DNA from: Opitutales bacterium
GTDB lineage: Bacteria; Verrucomicrobiota; Verrucomicrobiia; Opitutales; Oceanipulchritudinaceae
NCBI GenBank assembly: GCA_020831485.1
Contig: JAFIGG010000018.1
Location: 1-52,738, forward strand
Reading direction: 5' to 3'
Length of the DNA stretch: 52,738 bases
Below are positions 9,994-18,004 of this stretch, piece after piece (the stretch's first letter is position 1; the number at the start of each line of letters is the position of its first letter). The notes below the pieces were generated by a model. The model saw nothing but the letters and a program-made list of their open reading frames with translations. It was not told the origin of the DNA and did not search any database. Made by a program: the position numbers and the translations under genes.

Positions 9994-10364
9994 ATTCGAT
10001 CATTAACGAAATTACCGCAGATCAACTCAAAGACGACCGCAGCAACTTTAAGGTTGGTGACGGCGTCCGTGTTCACACCCGTGTGCGTGAAGGCAACAAG
10101 GAGCGTATCCAAGTCTTTGCCGGGATTGTGATCGCTCGCAAGGGATCTGGAATCCATGAAACCTTTACGGTTCGCCGCATCAGTTTTGGTGAGGGTGTTG
10201 AGCGTGTGTTCCCAGTGCACAGCCCCAACATTGAGAAGATTGAAGTCGACCGAGAGTCGGTTACAATGCGCGCCCGTATGTATTACCTGCGTGACCGGAT
10301 TGGCAAGGCTGCCAACAAGGTTAAGGAAAAGCGCCTTTACGAGGCTACCAAAGCGGCTAAGTAA
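9990..10364 (+). CDS. rplS: 50S ribosomal protein L19
   Basis: The 124-residue protein has the L19 core: [50 protein letters not shown] and the C-terminal [12 protein letters not shown]-like stretch (here [16 protein letters not shown]). L19 lies at the 30S-50S interface. It overlaps trmD by four bases, so translation is probably coupled. It ends 13 bases before the convergent mntR stop, and no clear terminator is visible between them. The Lys/Ala-rich C-terminal tail is common in this family. Confidence 0.95.
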   Translation: MNSIINEITADQLKDDRSNFKVGDGVRVHTRVREGNKERIQVFAGIVIARKGSGIHETFTVRRISFGEGVERVFPVHSPNIEKIEVDRESVTMRARMYYLRDRIGKAANKVKEKRLYEATKAAK

Positions 10365-10377
10365 GGATTTGGGCTTT

Positions 10378-11046
10378 TCAGCCTTTGGGGCTTACCCAGA
10401 TCGATTCGGCGGCTTTGCCGCCCAAATGCATTTTTCTGCCGTCGGGTACGGTTTCCAGTTGATGGAGATCGGCGGTGGCATCGTGGTCCAGGACCCGGAT
10501 TGTACTTCCCGGTGTTAGTCCTGTGCGGTCGAGAAATTGGAGAAATCTGGCGTCCTGTTGTTTGATCTGGGCGATGCGGACGGTTTGACCTTTTTGGCAT
10601 TCGCTGAGTGCCTGGAGTTTACGGGCTTTGATTTCGCCCAGCCGTGTCGGTATGGGATCGCCGTGGGGATCGTAGGCTGGCCGTCCCAGGTATTCGTCCA
10701 TACGGTCGAGTACTTTATCCGAGATCGCGTGTTCGAGCGCTTCAGCTTCCTGATGGATTTCCGACCAATCGAGTTTCAGGGCTTCAACCAGAAACATCTC
10801 AACCACCCGGTGTTTGCGTAGCACCTTCAGTGCAAGCTGGTTGCCTTCTTCTGTCAGGGAAACCCCTTCGCGGGGAATGTAGTTGAGCCAGCCCGATCGG
10901 TCCATCGCCTTGACCATTGTGGTGGCCGTGCCTGGCACTACTTGCATACGTTCAGCGAGCTTGCCCATGGGAACGCGCTCGTTGGCCAATTCGTCGCTGA
11001 GGAGTAGAATCTGCTTGAGGTAGTTTTCTATCGTGATCGAAGCCAT
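10378..11046 (-). CDS. mntR: DtxR/MntR-family metal-dependent transcriptional regulator
   Basis: The 222-residue protein has the three DtxR-family parts: a winged helix (about 1-75) with recognition helix near GTATTMVKAMDR, a metal-binding dimerisation domain (about 76-140), and a C-terminal SH3/FeoA-like domain (about 148-222). Ligand positions match DtxR numbering: His79, Glu83, His98, Glu102, Glu105 and His106. Glu at 102, where iron-sensing DtxR has Cys, is the pattern of manganese-sensing members. It is divergent from the metal ABC transporter, with inverted repeats in the shared intergenic region, so it probably represses that operon when metal is plentiful. Metal specificity is inferred; the gene symbol is given by family. 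Confidence 0.85.
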   Translation of the reverse strand: MASITIENYLKQILLLSDELANERVPMGKLAERMQVVPGTATTMVKAMDRSGWLNYIPREGVSLTEEGNQLALKVLRKHRVVEMFLVEALKLDWSEIHQEAEALEHAISDKVLDRMDEYLGRPAYDPHGDPIPTRLGEIKARKLQALSECQKGQTVRIAQIKQQDARFLQFLDRTGLTPGSTIRVLDHDATADLHQLETVPDGRKMHLGGKAAESIWVSPKG

Positions 11047-11082
11047 GCGAAGAAGGTTTTCTGTATAAATGTGGCTTCTGTG

Positions 11083-11099
11083 TCAAAACATTATTTTGA
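11083..11099. promoter_or_regulatory. Inverted repeat TCAAAA-N5-TTTTGA, candidate metal-regulator operator
   Basis: Perfect six-base arms (11083-11088 and 11094-11099) flank a five-base spacer in the region between the divergent mntR and ABC transporter genes. It lies 37 bases upstream of the mntR start. A second related palindrome follows at 11103-11122, and both share the TCAAA/TTTGA half-site. A binding site for the adjacent DtxR-type regulator is the simplest reading. This is inference from position and symmetry. Confidence 0.5.
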
Positions 11100-11102
11100 A
11101 TA

Positions 11103-11122
11103 GTCAAAGTTAATCGTTTGAC
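11103..11122. promoter_or_regulatory. Inverted repeat GTCAAA-N8-TTTGAC overlapping a consensus -35 of the ABC operon
   Basis: Perfect six-base arms at 11103-11108 and 11117-11122. The right arm overlaps TTGACA at 11118-11123, an exact sigma-70 -35 element for the rightward ABC transporter operon; the possible -10 (TTGTTT at 11141-11146, 17-base spacing) is poor. A repressor bound here would block polymerase, which fits metal-dependent repression by the neighbouring regulator. Confidence 0.5.
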
Positions 11123-11153
11123 ATGTATTGCTATCTTGCTTTGTTTGGGCCCT

Positions 11154-12065
11154 ATGCGAATTTGGCTCATCTTTGTCGCTTTATTACTGCCTTCGTTTCT
11201 GCTGGCGGGGCCGGTGCGCGCGGTGGCTACGTCGACATTTGTTGCGGATCTGGTTCGTTCGGTCGGGGGCGAGGACGTTGAAGTGGTCGGATTGATTCCG
11301 CACGGCGTGGATCCACATATGTTCAAGCCAACGATCGCGGATGTGAATCACCTCATGCGGGCGGACGTTGTTTTTTTCAATGGTCTGGGCCTCGAGGGCC
11401 GCATGGCAGATGTTCTGCGGCGTCTGGAACGGCGTGGCACGCGGGCGGTAGCTGTGGCGGAATCGATTCCGACGGAATACTTGCTGCAGGATGAAGACAA
11501 TCCCAACCAGGCCGATCCCCATATCTGGTTTGATCCGCGACTTTGGGCACGGGCAGTGGACTCGGTGGTGCGGGTCTTGTCAGAGTTGGATGCATCGAAT
11601 GCCGAACACTTTACCGCTCGCGGGGAAGCCTTGAGCGCATCCTATGAATCCCTGCATGAATGGGCGGCCGCATCGCTGGCTAAGATTCCACCGGAGCGCC
11701 GGATATTGATTACCAGTCATGACGCCTTTCAATATTTTGGCCGTGCCTACGACCTTGAGGTGATCGGGGTGCAAGGCATCTCCACGGTAGGGGAGGCGGG
11801 CTTGTCCGACATCACCCGAATTGTGGACCGCGTTCGCGGGCAGTCCATTCCTGCGGTATTTGTTGAGACGAGTGTGTCCTCCGCGGCGGTTCGCCGTATC
11901 AGTCAGGATTCCGGTGTGCGCATCGGCGGTTCGCTGTATTCGGATTCCACTGGAACTCCGGGCGAGGTGCTGCACAGCCCAACGGGTATGCGCTACGATC
12001 CGAGCACGTATACCGGTGCTTTCCGCCACAACGTTTTAACCATTGTCGATGCTTTGGGCTTATGA
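11154..12065 (+). CDS. Metal (Mn/Zn/Fe) ABC transporter substrate-binding protein
   Basis: From the ATG at 11154 the protein is 303 residues with a clear signal peptide (MRIWLIFVALLLPSFLLAGP). A longer frame begins at 11118 but would put twelve extra residues before the signal and overlaps the -35 element. It is a cluster A-1 metal-binding protein of the TroA/MntC/YtgA type: HGVDPHMFKPT, NQADPHIWFDP and SHDAFQYFG supply the conserved His ligands, and a late Asp lies in SLYSDS. The His-rich loop of zinc-specific ZnuA proteins is absent, which favours manganese or iron. It acts in the periplasm and delivers metal to the permeases encoded downstream. The stop overlaps the ATPase start by four bases. 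Confidence 0.88.
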   Translation: MRIWLIFVALLLPSFLLAGPVRAVATSTFVADLVRSVGGEDVEVVGLIPHGVDPHMFKPTIADVNHLMRADVVFFNGLGLEGRMADVLRRLERRGTRAVAVAESIPTEYLLQDEDNPNQADPHIWFDPRLWARAVDSVVRVLSELDASNAEHFTARGEALSASYESLHEWAAASLAKIPPERRILITSHDAFQYFGRAYDLEVIGVQGISTVGEAGLSDITRIVDRVRGQSIPAVFVETSVSSAAVRRISQDSGVRIGGSLYSDSTGTPGEVLHSPTGMRYDPSTYTGAFRHNVLTIVDALGL

Positions 12066-12823
12066 AACCTGTTCTTGAAACCCATGACTTGACCGTGATC
12101 TACAGCCGCAAGCCGGTTTTGTATGGGGTCGATCTGACCGTGCATGCCGGATCCATTGTCGGCTTGCTGGGTCCGAACGGAGCGGGCAAGTCGACCTTTA
12201 TCAAAGCCTGCATGGGTTTGATCCCGCTGGAATCCGGATGGGTCGAGCTCTTTGGCCAGCGCGGCCGCAAGGCGATTCGGCGGGCGGGTTATGTGCCTCA
12301 GCGCGAATCCGTTGATTGGGACTTTCCGGTCAACGCACTCGATGTGGTGCTTATGGGGCGCTATGGAAAGCTCGGGCTTTTTCGCAGGCCCGGCAAAGCC
12401 GACCGTGAAATGGCGATGGATTGTTTGCGCATGGTCAATATGGAGGCCTATGCGGATCGGCAGATCGCCGCATTGTCAGGAGGTCAGCAGCAACGCATCT
12501 TTCTTGCCCGGGCCTTGGCACAGGAGACGGATCTGTATTTTCTGGACGAGCCATTTGTGGGCGTAGATGCGGCCACCGAGGCCGCCATAATCACGATTCT
12601 GCGCAAGATGCGGGATCAGGGGAAAACCTTGATTGTGGTGCACCACGACCTGACCACGGCAGCCCAGTATTTTGATCAACTGGTGCTTTTGAATATGCGG
12701 GTCATCGCGTCCGGGCCTACTCAGGAGGTTTTTACAGAAGAAAACCTGCACCGGGCCTACGGCGGACGTTTGACATTGCTGACTCAGGCCGCGAGCGAGC
12801 GGATCCAGCAGCGTTCCTCCTAA
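12062..12823 (+). CDS. Metal ABC transporter ATP-binding protein
   Basis: The 253-residue ATPase shows Walker A (GPNGAGKST), a Q-loop (YVPQRESVDWDFP), the signature LSGGQQQR and Walker B (LYFLDEPFVGVD), followed by the switch His in VVHHDL. The Q-loop followed by the DWDFP stretch is typical of the manganese/zinc/iron ABC subfamily (MntB, ZnuC, YtgB). It powers import through the two permeases downstream. It begins in an ATGA overlap with the substrate-binding gene and is followed 18 bases later by the permease-repressor fusion. Confidence 0.92.
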   Translation: MKPVLETHDLTVIYSRKPVLYGVDLTVHAGSIVGLLGPNGAGKSTFIKACMGLIPLESGWVELFGQRGRKAIRRAGYVPQRESVDWDFPVNALDVVLMGRYGKLGLFRRPGKADREMAMDCLRMVNMEAYADRQIAALSGGQQQRIFLARALAQETDLYFLDEPFVGVDAATEAAIITILRKMRDQGKTLIVVHHDLTTAAQYFDQLVLLNMRVIASGPTQEVFTEENLHRAYGGRLTLLTQAASERIQQRSS

Positions 12824-12841
12824 ATCTGGTAACATTCAGCT

Positions 12842-14188
12842 ATGGAAGTCTTCTGGGACCAGACCCTTCGTTTTTTTAGCTTCGGTGATCCGATCGTGCG
12901 GGTTGCCGTGGCGGGCTGCCTTTTGCTCGGCCTTGCCTGCGGCTTGATGGGGAGTTTTATCATGGTGCGGCGCCTGTCGTTGTTTGGGGATACCCTTTCG
13001 CACGCGGTGCTGCCTGGAGTAGCGATGGGCTTTATCTGGAACCTCAGCAAGGATCCGGTGGCCATCCTAATAGGTGCGGTATTGGCCGGCTATCTCGGCG
13101 TCATGCTGGTTCGCTGGTTGACGGCTACAACCCGTTTAAAGGAAGACGCCGCAATGGGCATGGTGCTTGCCGGGTTTTATGGGCTTGGAGTGTGCCTGCT
13201 GACCTTTGTGCAGCGGCAGGCCGTGGGCGATATGGCAGGGCTGGACAAGATGTTGTTTGGTCAGGCTTCAGCGTTGACCGGAACGGATATTCAAGTGTTG
13301 GCTGTGGTTTCCGGGGTTGCCTTGGCTCTTGTTGCGGTCTTTTACAAAGAGTTTCTAGTCATCAGTTTTAACGAAACCTTTGCCCGGGTTTCGGGTATTC
13401 CAGTTCGCTGGTTCAATGGATTGTTTTTCCTGCTACTGTCGTTTGCCATCGTTGCCTCGCTGCAGGCTGTCGGGGTTGTCTTGGTGTCCGCAATGCTGAT
13501 TACACCAGCGGCGACGGCCTATATGTTGACCGACCGTATGCACCGATTGATCGGCCTTGCCTGTGTTTTTGGGATGCTTGCCGGCCTGATTGGGTGCTAT
13601 CTTTCATTCCTCGGTGCCGGCTTGCCGACGGGGCCTTTCATCGTTCTGGTGTCGAGCCTGGGTTTTATTGCGGCATGGTTCTTCAGTCCCCGCTACGGAT
13701 GGGTATTGGAAAAGCTTCGAAGAATCAGCCGCAGGCGCCGCATGGCGCTCGAAAACACTCTGGCTTCCATTTACCGCTTTCGTGAAGGGGAGGGCCATGC
13801 GGAGACCGTGGCCCTGTCCTTGCTGGGCCTTTCCCGTCACCGCAACGAATCCCTCGAAGAAGTCGAATCCCGCCTCAAGCGCCTGCAAGCCGAGGGTTTT
13901 GCCAAGCTTGTTCCGTCGCCACGGACCGCTGCCCTGGAGCACTGTCAGGTGGTCCTCACCGCCAAAGGCGCGCGGCGGGCCCGCACACTGATTCGCAATC
14001 ACCGCCTTTGGGAACTTTACCTGAATCGGGCGGCTGACTACGCCGATGACCATGTGCATGACGATGCCGAATTGATGGAACACTATTTGAGCGAAGGGCT
14101 GGTCGACCGTCTCGACCAGCGCCTCGACTATCCAAGGGTCGATCCGCATGGGCGCACGATTCCCTCGAAGGAGGAGGCACGCCAATGA
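12842..14188 (+). CDS. Metal ABC permease fused to a DtxR-type repressor domain (YtgCR-like)
   Basis: Residues 1 to about 285 form an ABC-3 family permease with eight or nine membrane helices (MGSFIMVRRLSLFGDTLSHA is the family's loop). A basic linker (RRISRRRR) follows, and residues 301-448 form a DtxR-type winged helix plus metal-binding dimerisation domain without the SH3 domain. Ligand positions offset by 308 from DtxR are all kept: His387, Glu391, His406, Glu410, Glu413 and His414. The same fusion exists in Chlamydia as YtgCR, where the repressor part is released by cleavage and represses its own operon. Met301 could also serve as an internal start, but no ribosome binding site is seen before it. 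Overlaps the next permease by four bases. Confidence 0.9.
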   Translation: MEVFWDQTLRFFSFGDPIVRVAVAGCLLLGLACGLMGSFIMVRRLSLFGDTLSHAVLPGVAMGFIWNLSKDPVAILIGAVLAGYLGVMLVRWLTATTRLKEDAAMGMVLAGFYGLGVCLLTFVQRQAVGDMAGLDKMLFGQASALTGTDIQVLAVVSGVALALVAVFYKEFLVISFNETFARVSGIPVRWFNGLFFLLLSFAIVASLQAVGVVLVSAMLITPAATAYMLTDRMHRLIGLACVFGMLAGLIGCYLSFLGAGLPTGPFIVLVSSLGFIAAWFFSPRYGWVLEKLRRISRRRRMALENTLASIYRFREGEGHAETVALSLLGLSRHRNESLEEVESRLKRLQAEGFAKLVPSPRTAALEHCQVVLTAKGARRARTLIRNHRLWELYLNRAADYADDHVHDDAELMEHYLSEGLVDRLDQRLDYPRVDPHGRTIPSKEEARQ

Positions 14189-15117
14189 GCGCGAGATTGG
14201 AAATACCGGCATTTGACTGGCTACGGGTCGTGGTTGAGCCATGGGCTTTGTATCCGGAAACCACGATCTGGATCGTGTTGATGGGCTGGCTGGTTTCGCT
14301 AGTCTGCGGCGCGGTTGGGCTGTTTTTGATCCTGCGACGAATGGCCATGACAGGGGATGCCATCAGTCACAGCGTTCTTCCCGGTCTGGTGTTGGCGTTT
14401 TTGTGGACAGCCTCACGCGCGACCTTGCCGATGATGCTCGGGGCCCTGATTGCCGGAGTGCTGTCAGTGATTCTGATTGAATGGATTCACCGCAGTTCCA
14501 GGGTGAAACCGGATGCCGCCATGGGCATTGTTTTTTCGCTGTTTTTTGCGGTCGGGGTGATTTTGGTGACAGCCTACGCAGATCACATCGACCTCGATGC
14601 CGACTGTGTGCTCTACGGCGAAATTGCCTATGTGCCCCTTGAGCCAATGTGGGCCCTTGCAGGAATTGAGCTTGGGCCGGCTCCAGTGATGCGAATGGCG
14701 ATGGTCGGCCTGATCGTGGCGGGGCTTGGATTTCTCTTTTTCAAGGAGTTGATCACCACCAGCTTTGATCCGGTGCTGGCCGCTTCGCTGGGCTTATCAC
14801 CCAAGGCTTTTCATTATGGCCTGATGATTGTGCTGTCCGTTGTGATCGTCAGCTCCTTCGAGGCCGTTGGCGCCATTCTGGTGGTCGCCATGCTGATATT
14901 TCCCGGTGCGACTGCCTTGTTGCTGACGCACCGGCTTAGACTCGCACTGGCCTTGTTGCCTATGATAGCCGCTCTGCACAGTCTGCTCGGTTATCACTTG
15001 GCAGTCTGGTTCGATGTCACCGTAGCTGGCAGCATGGCCGTAGCCGCGGGCGGTCTGCTCGCGATTGCCTGGGCTGTATACTGTATTTGGGCGCGGGTCG
15101 CGCGCTCGAGCCACTAA
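14185..15117 (+). CDS. Metal ABC transporter, second permease
   Basis: The 310-residue protein is a second ABC-3 family permease with about nine membrane helices. It contains LILRRMAMTGDAISHSVLPG, the loop that contacts the ATPase, and the late pattern FEAVGAILVVAMLIFPGATA. It carries no extra domain. With the fused permease it would form the heterodimeric channel, as YtgC and YtgD do in Chlamydia or TroC and TroD in Treponema. It starts in an ATGA overlap with the fusion gene. Its stop codon overlaps the convergent purB stop by two bases. Confidence 0.92.
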   Translation: MSARLEIPAFDWLRVVVEPWALYPETTIWIVLMGWLVSLVCGAVGLFLILRRMAMTGDAISHSVLPGLVLAFLWTASRATLPMMLGALIAGVLSVILIEWIHRSSRVKPDAAMGIVFSLFFAVGVILVTAYADHIDLDADCVLYGEIAYVPLEPMWALAGIELGPAPVMRMAMVGLIVAGLGFLFFKELITTSFDPVLAASLGLSPKAFHYGLMIVLSVVIVSSFEAVGAILVVAMLIFPGATALLLTHRLRLALALLPMIAALHSLLGYHLAVWFDVTVAGSMAVAAGGLLAIAWAVYCIWARVARSSH

Positions 15118-16538
15118 AGAATACTGCCGGGCTGATAGTTCGCGGCCTCGGGGTGTGCGGCGGCGATCGTCTGCACCTGACGAGAGAACTGATCGACCTG
15201 GGTCTGGGCATTGCCGGTCAGGGACAGGCCACCGGCGAGAACCTTCTGAATCTCTGTCGCAGTGAGCGGGAAGTCTTCGTCCTCACCAAGGCGCTCGATC
15301 ATGTCGTTCTTGTCGCTGCGGCCCGACCGCATGTCGGCTACTGTGGCCAGCGCATGTTCTTTGATCCGTGCGTGGGCTTGTTCGCGGCCCGTGCCTTTTT
15401 TGACGGCTTCCATCATCAGCGTAGTTGTCGCCAGGAAGGGCAGGTAGCGGGCGGTTTCCTTGCGGATGACCGCTGGGTAAATCTCCATTTGCTGCAACAC
15501 GGTGAGTGCGGTTTCGAGCAGGCCGTCGAGCGCAAAGGCTGCGTCCGGTAGCATAACCCGGCGGACCACTGAGCAGGACACATCGCCCTCATTCCACTGG
15601 TCGCCCGTCAGGCTCGAAGCCATGGTCAGGTAACCCTTGAGCAGGCTGTGGAAACCATTGATGCGCTCGCAGCTGCGGGCATTCATCTTGTGCGGCATGG
15701 CACTGGAGCCCACCTGGCCCTTGGCAAAACCTTCACTGGCCAGTTCGTGACCGGCCATTAGGCGCAGCGTGCGCGCGAGGTTTGCCGGTCCCGAGGCCAA
15801 CTGGCAGTAGAGGCTGATCACCGCAAAGTCCAGGCTGCGCGGATAGACCTGGCCCACCGCGTCGAGCTTTTGAGGGATACCCAGGTGTTTTAAAATCCGG
15901 GATTCCAGCTGGGAAACCTTGTCCGGATCGCCATTCAACAGGGTCAGCGTATCCAGTTGGGTGCCGACCGCTCCTTTCAAACCACGGGCCGGGTAGCTGG
16001 CGATCAATTGTTCACAGGCAAAGTAGGCGTGCAGCAATTCTTCGCCAAACATTGCCAGACGTTTGCCGATCGTGCTCGGTTGGGCGGCGACGTTGTGCGT
16101 GCGGGCTGTGAAGGGGACCGCCTTCCATTCTTCGGCCCGGGTCGATATGCGGGCCAGCAGGGCGACTGTTTTATCGCGCACAACCAGCAGGGAATGGAAT
16201 ACCTGAAGCTGTTCGACATTCTCCGTTAAGTCTCTGCTGGTCATCCCTTTGTGGATGTGCTCGTGCCCCGCCAGTTCGTTGAATGCCTCAATGCGCGCCT
16301 TCACGTCGTGGCGTGTGATCCGTTCGCGGCGGTCAATGGCCGCCAGATCGACCTGATCCTTAACTGATTCGTAGGCCTCGATTGCGGCTTCCGGGATGTC
16401 GATTCCCAGGTCGCGCTGGGCACGCATGACGGCGATCCAGTAGTCGCGTTCCAGACGGATTTTTCCTTCCGGGGACCAGATGGACTTGATGGCGGACGAG
16501 GCGTAACGCTCGGCGAGTACATTCGGGATGCTTTCCAT
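15114..16538 (-). CDS. purB: Adenylosuccinate lyase
   Basis: The protein (474 residues from the ATG at 16538) belongs to the fumarase/aspartase superfamily. It has TARTHNVAAQPSTIGKR around the catalytic His and the signature GSSAMPHKMNARSCERING (the flexible catalytic-Ser loop). It cleaves SAICAR and adenylosuccinate in purine synthesis. The frame is open 33 codons further upstream to 16637, but that extension lacks family similarity and would run through the -35 of the divergent nusA promoter. The 3' end overlaps the ABC permease gene by three bases. No other purine gene is nearby. Confidence 0.93.
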   Translation of the reverse strand: MESIPNVLAERYASSAIKSIWSPEGKIRLERDYWIAVMRAQRDLGIDIPEAAIEAYESVKDQVDLAAIDRRERITRHDVKARIEAFNELAGHEHIHKGMTSRDLTENVEQLQVFHSLLVVRDKTVALLARISTRAEEWKAVPFTARTHNVAAQPSTIGKRLAMFGEELLHAYFACEQLIASYPARGLKGAVGTQLDTLTLLNGDPDKVSQLESRILKHLGIPQKLDAVGQVYPRSLDFAVISLYCQLASGPANLARTLRLMAGHELASEGFAKGQVGSSAMPHKMNARSCERINGFHSLLKGYLTMASSLTGDQWNEGDVSCSVVRRVMLPDAAFALDGLLETALTVLQQMEIYPAVIRKETARYLPFLATTTLMMEAVKKGTGREQAHARIKEHALATVADMRSGRSDKNDMIERLGEDEDFPLTATEIQKVLAGGLSLTGNAQTQVDQFSRQVQTIAAAHPEAANYQPGSIL

Positions 16539-16617
16539 GTTGCTGCCAGTTTCAGGCAGTCTTTCGGAAAGCCAAGCTGAAAGATGCGAGGGCCCCGATC
16601 CCTTGTCTGCCAGAGGC

Positions 16618-16646
16618 TTGACAAAGCGCCCCTGCATTTATGTTAA
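16618..16646 (+). promoter_or_regulatory. Candidate sigma-70 promoter of the nusA operon
   Basis: TTGACA at 16618-16623 is an exact -35 match. With 17-base spacing the -10 is TGTTAA (16641-16646), which is only partial; TTAATA two bases further on is an alternative. It lies about 80-110 bases upstream of the nusA start and upstream of the leader hairpin at 16671-16708. No other rightward promoter candidate was seen between purB and nusA. Confidence 0.5.
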
Positions 16647-16670
16647 TAGTGAATTCAGTCCTTTAAGACA

Positions 16671-16708
16671 GGGAGAGTGGGTTTTTTGCCCGCTCTTTTT
16701 TGTCTCCC
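16671..16708 (+). terminator. Terminator-like hairpin with competing fold in the nusA leader
   Basis: AGAGTGGG (16674-16681) pairs with CCCGCTCT (16689-16696), with one G-T wobble, and runs directly into T's up to 16701, the form of an intrinsic terminator. A competing pairing exists between GGGAGA (16671-16676) and TCTCCC (16703-16708), which would use the left arm. No rightward gene ends here: the nearest one upstream stops at 15117. The hairpin therefore sits inside the nusA leader and could act as an attenuator. The regulatory role is inference. Confidence 0.55.
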
Positions 16709-16727
16709 ACCACTTTTTACAGCAGAT

Positions 16728-17978
16728 ATGAGTCAAGAAATTTTATCCGTTCTCGAGTTTATGGAGAAAGAGAAGGGGATCGCGCGGGAAGAGATGATCG
16801 CGGCGATCGCCAATGCTATCCGTGGCGCTGCCCAGAAGGGTGTCAACGCTGGACAGGAGCTTAAAATCGAAATCAATCCCAAGAACGGGGGCCTCAAGGC
16901 CTGGGCGATTATGGAAGTGGTGGACTCGGTCAGTGATCCGCGCCGTGAAATCCATATTGAGAAGGCCCGCAAGTTAAATCCGGATGCGGAAGTTGGGCTT
17001 TTCATTGAAAAGGAAATGGAACCCGAACAGCTCGGCCGGATCGCCGCACAGACTGCGCGGCAGACCATCATGCAGCGTCTGCGCCAGTTCGAGAAAGAGC
17101 GGATTTACGACGACTACAAGGATCAGACCGGCGATATTGTCACCGGTGTTGTCCGTCGCCGTGAGCGCGGAGACCTGGTTGTTGACCTGGGTAAAGCCGA
17201 GGCCATTTTGCCGCCAAAAGAGCGGGTTCCCGGTGAGGATTATGCTCCCGGTGAGCGCATTCGCTGTCTGCTGTTGAACATCGAGCCGACCGCGCGTGGG
17301 CCCGAGTTGATCCTTTCCCGGGCCAGTGTGAAATTCGTCCGCCGACTGTTTGAGTTGGAAGTGACGGAGATCATGGATGGCACGGTTAAAATAGAAGCTA
17401 TTTCCCGTGAGCCTGGCTACCGCACCAAAATTGCCGTCAGCAGCAGCGACCCCAAGGTGGATCCTGTCGGAGCCTGTGTGGGTGCCCGTGGTGCCCGCGT
17501 GAAGAGCATCGTGCGCGAGCTCGGCGGTGAGAAAATCGACATCGTCAAATACTACGAGGATCCGGTGGAGATGCTCGCGGAGGCGATTAAACCGGCTGTG
17601 CCGCTGAATATTCAGATCGATTCGGCCGGAAAACGTATTTATTTCGAGGTCAATGAGGAGCATCTCTCCATTGCCATTGGCCGCCGGGGGCAGAATGCCC
17701 GTCTGACTTCCCGCCTGCTGGGCTGGAAGCTGGACATTGCAAAAGAGCAGGTTGAAGCCGCTGGCTTCGACGAAAAGATGAGTGAAGCCATTAAGGGCTG
17801 GGAAGGTGTTCAGGGGATTTCCGACGAAGTTGCGGCCTATTTGGTCCAGCATGGTTTGGTCAGCCCTGAGACCTTTGAAGGCGTGGAAGCACCGGATTTG
17901 GAAAAGATTGGCTTTTCCAAGGAAGACGCGGAGCAGATTGTCCGGCTGGTGGACGCGCACCGTCACTCGAATAACTGA
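16728..17978 (+). CDS. nusA: Transcription termination/antitermination protein NusA
   Basis: From the ATG at 16728 the protein is 416 residues. It has the N-terminal RNA-polymerase-binding domain (about 1-130), an S1 domain (about 135-200; [20 protein letters not shown]), two KH domains (about 205-345; [17 protein letters not shown] and [20 protein letters not shown]), and a short C-terminal helix-hairpin-helix region (about 370-416). NusA binds the nascent RNA and polymerase and tunes pausing and termination. An upstream in-frame ATG at 16677 lies inside the leader hairpin and gives an unlikely N-terminus. rimP, the usual gene before nusA, is absent. Confidence 0.95.
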   Translation: MSQEILSVLEFMEKEKGIAREEMIAAIANAIRGAAQKGVNAGQELKIEINPKNGGLKAWAIMEVVDSVSDPRREIHIEKARKLNPDAEVGLFIEKEMEPEQLGRIAAQTARQTIMQRLRQFEKERIYDDYKDQTGDIVTGVVRRRERGDLVVDLGKAEAILPPKERVPGEDYAPGERIRCLLLNIEPTARGPELILSRASVKFVRRLFELEVTEIMDGTVKIEAISREPGYRTKIAVSSSDPKVDPVGACVGARGARVKSIVRELGGEKIDIVKYYEDPVEMLAEAIKPAVPLNIQIDSAGKRIYFEVNEEHLSIAIGRRGQNARLTSRLLGWKLDIAKEQVEAAGFDEKMSEAIKGWEGVQGISDEVAAYLVQHGLVSPETFEGVEAPDLEKIGFSKEDAEQIVRLVDAHRHSNN

Positions 17979-18004
17979 AATTACAAACCAGCAACTAGAT
18001 TTTT

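Noticed and set aside
11062-11088. -35/-10 pair for mntR (TTGACA with TATACA on the minus strand)
   Set aside because: The spacing is only 13 bases, too short for sigma-70; TATACA alone may still be a -10.
11118-11153. 12-codon upstream extension of the metal-binding protein
   Set aside because: It would precede a perfect signal peptide and overlaps the -35 element; the ATG at 11154 is better.
16539-16637. 33-codon N-terminal extension of purB
   Set aside because: No similarity to the family N-terminus, and it would place the nusA -35 region inside coding sequence; the ATG at 16538 gives the usual beginning.
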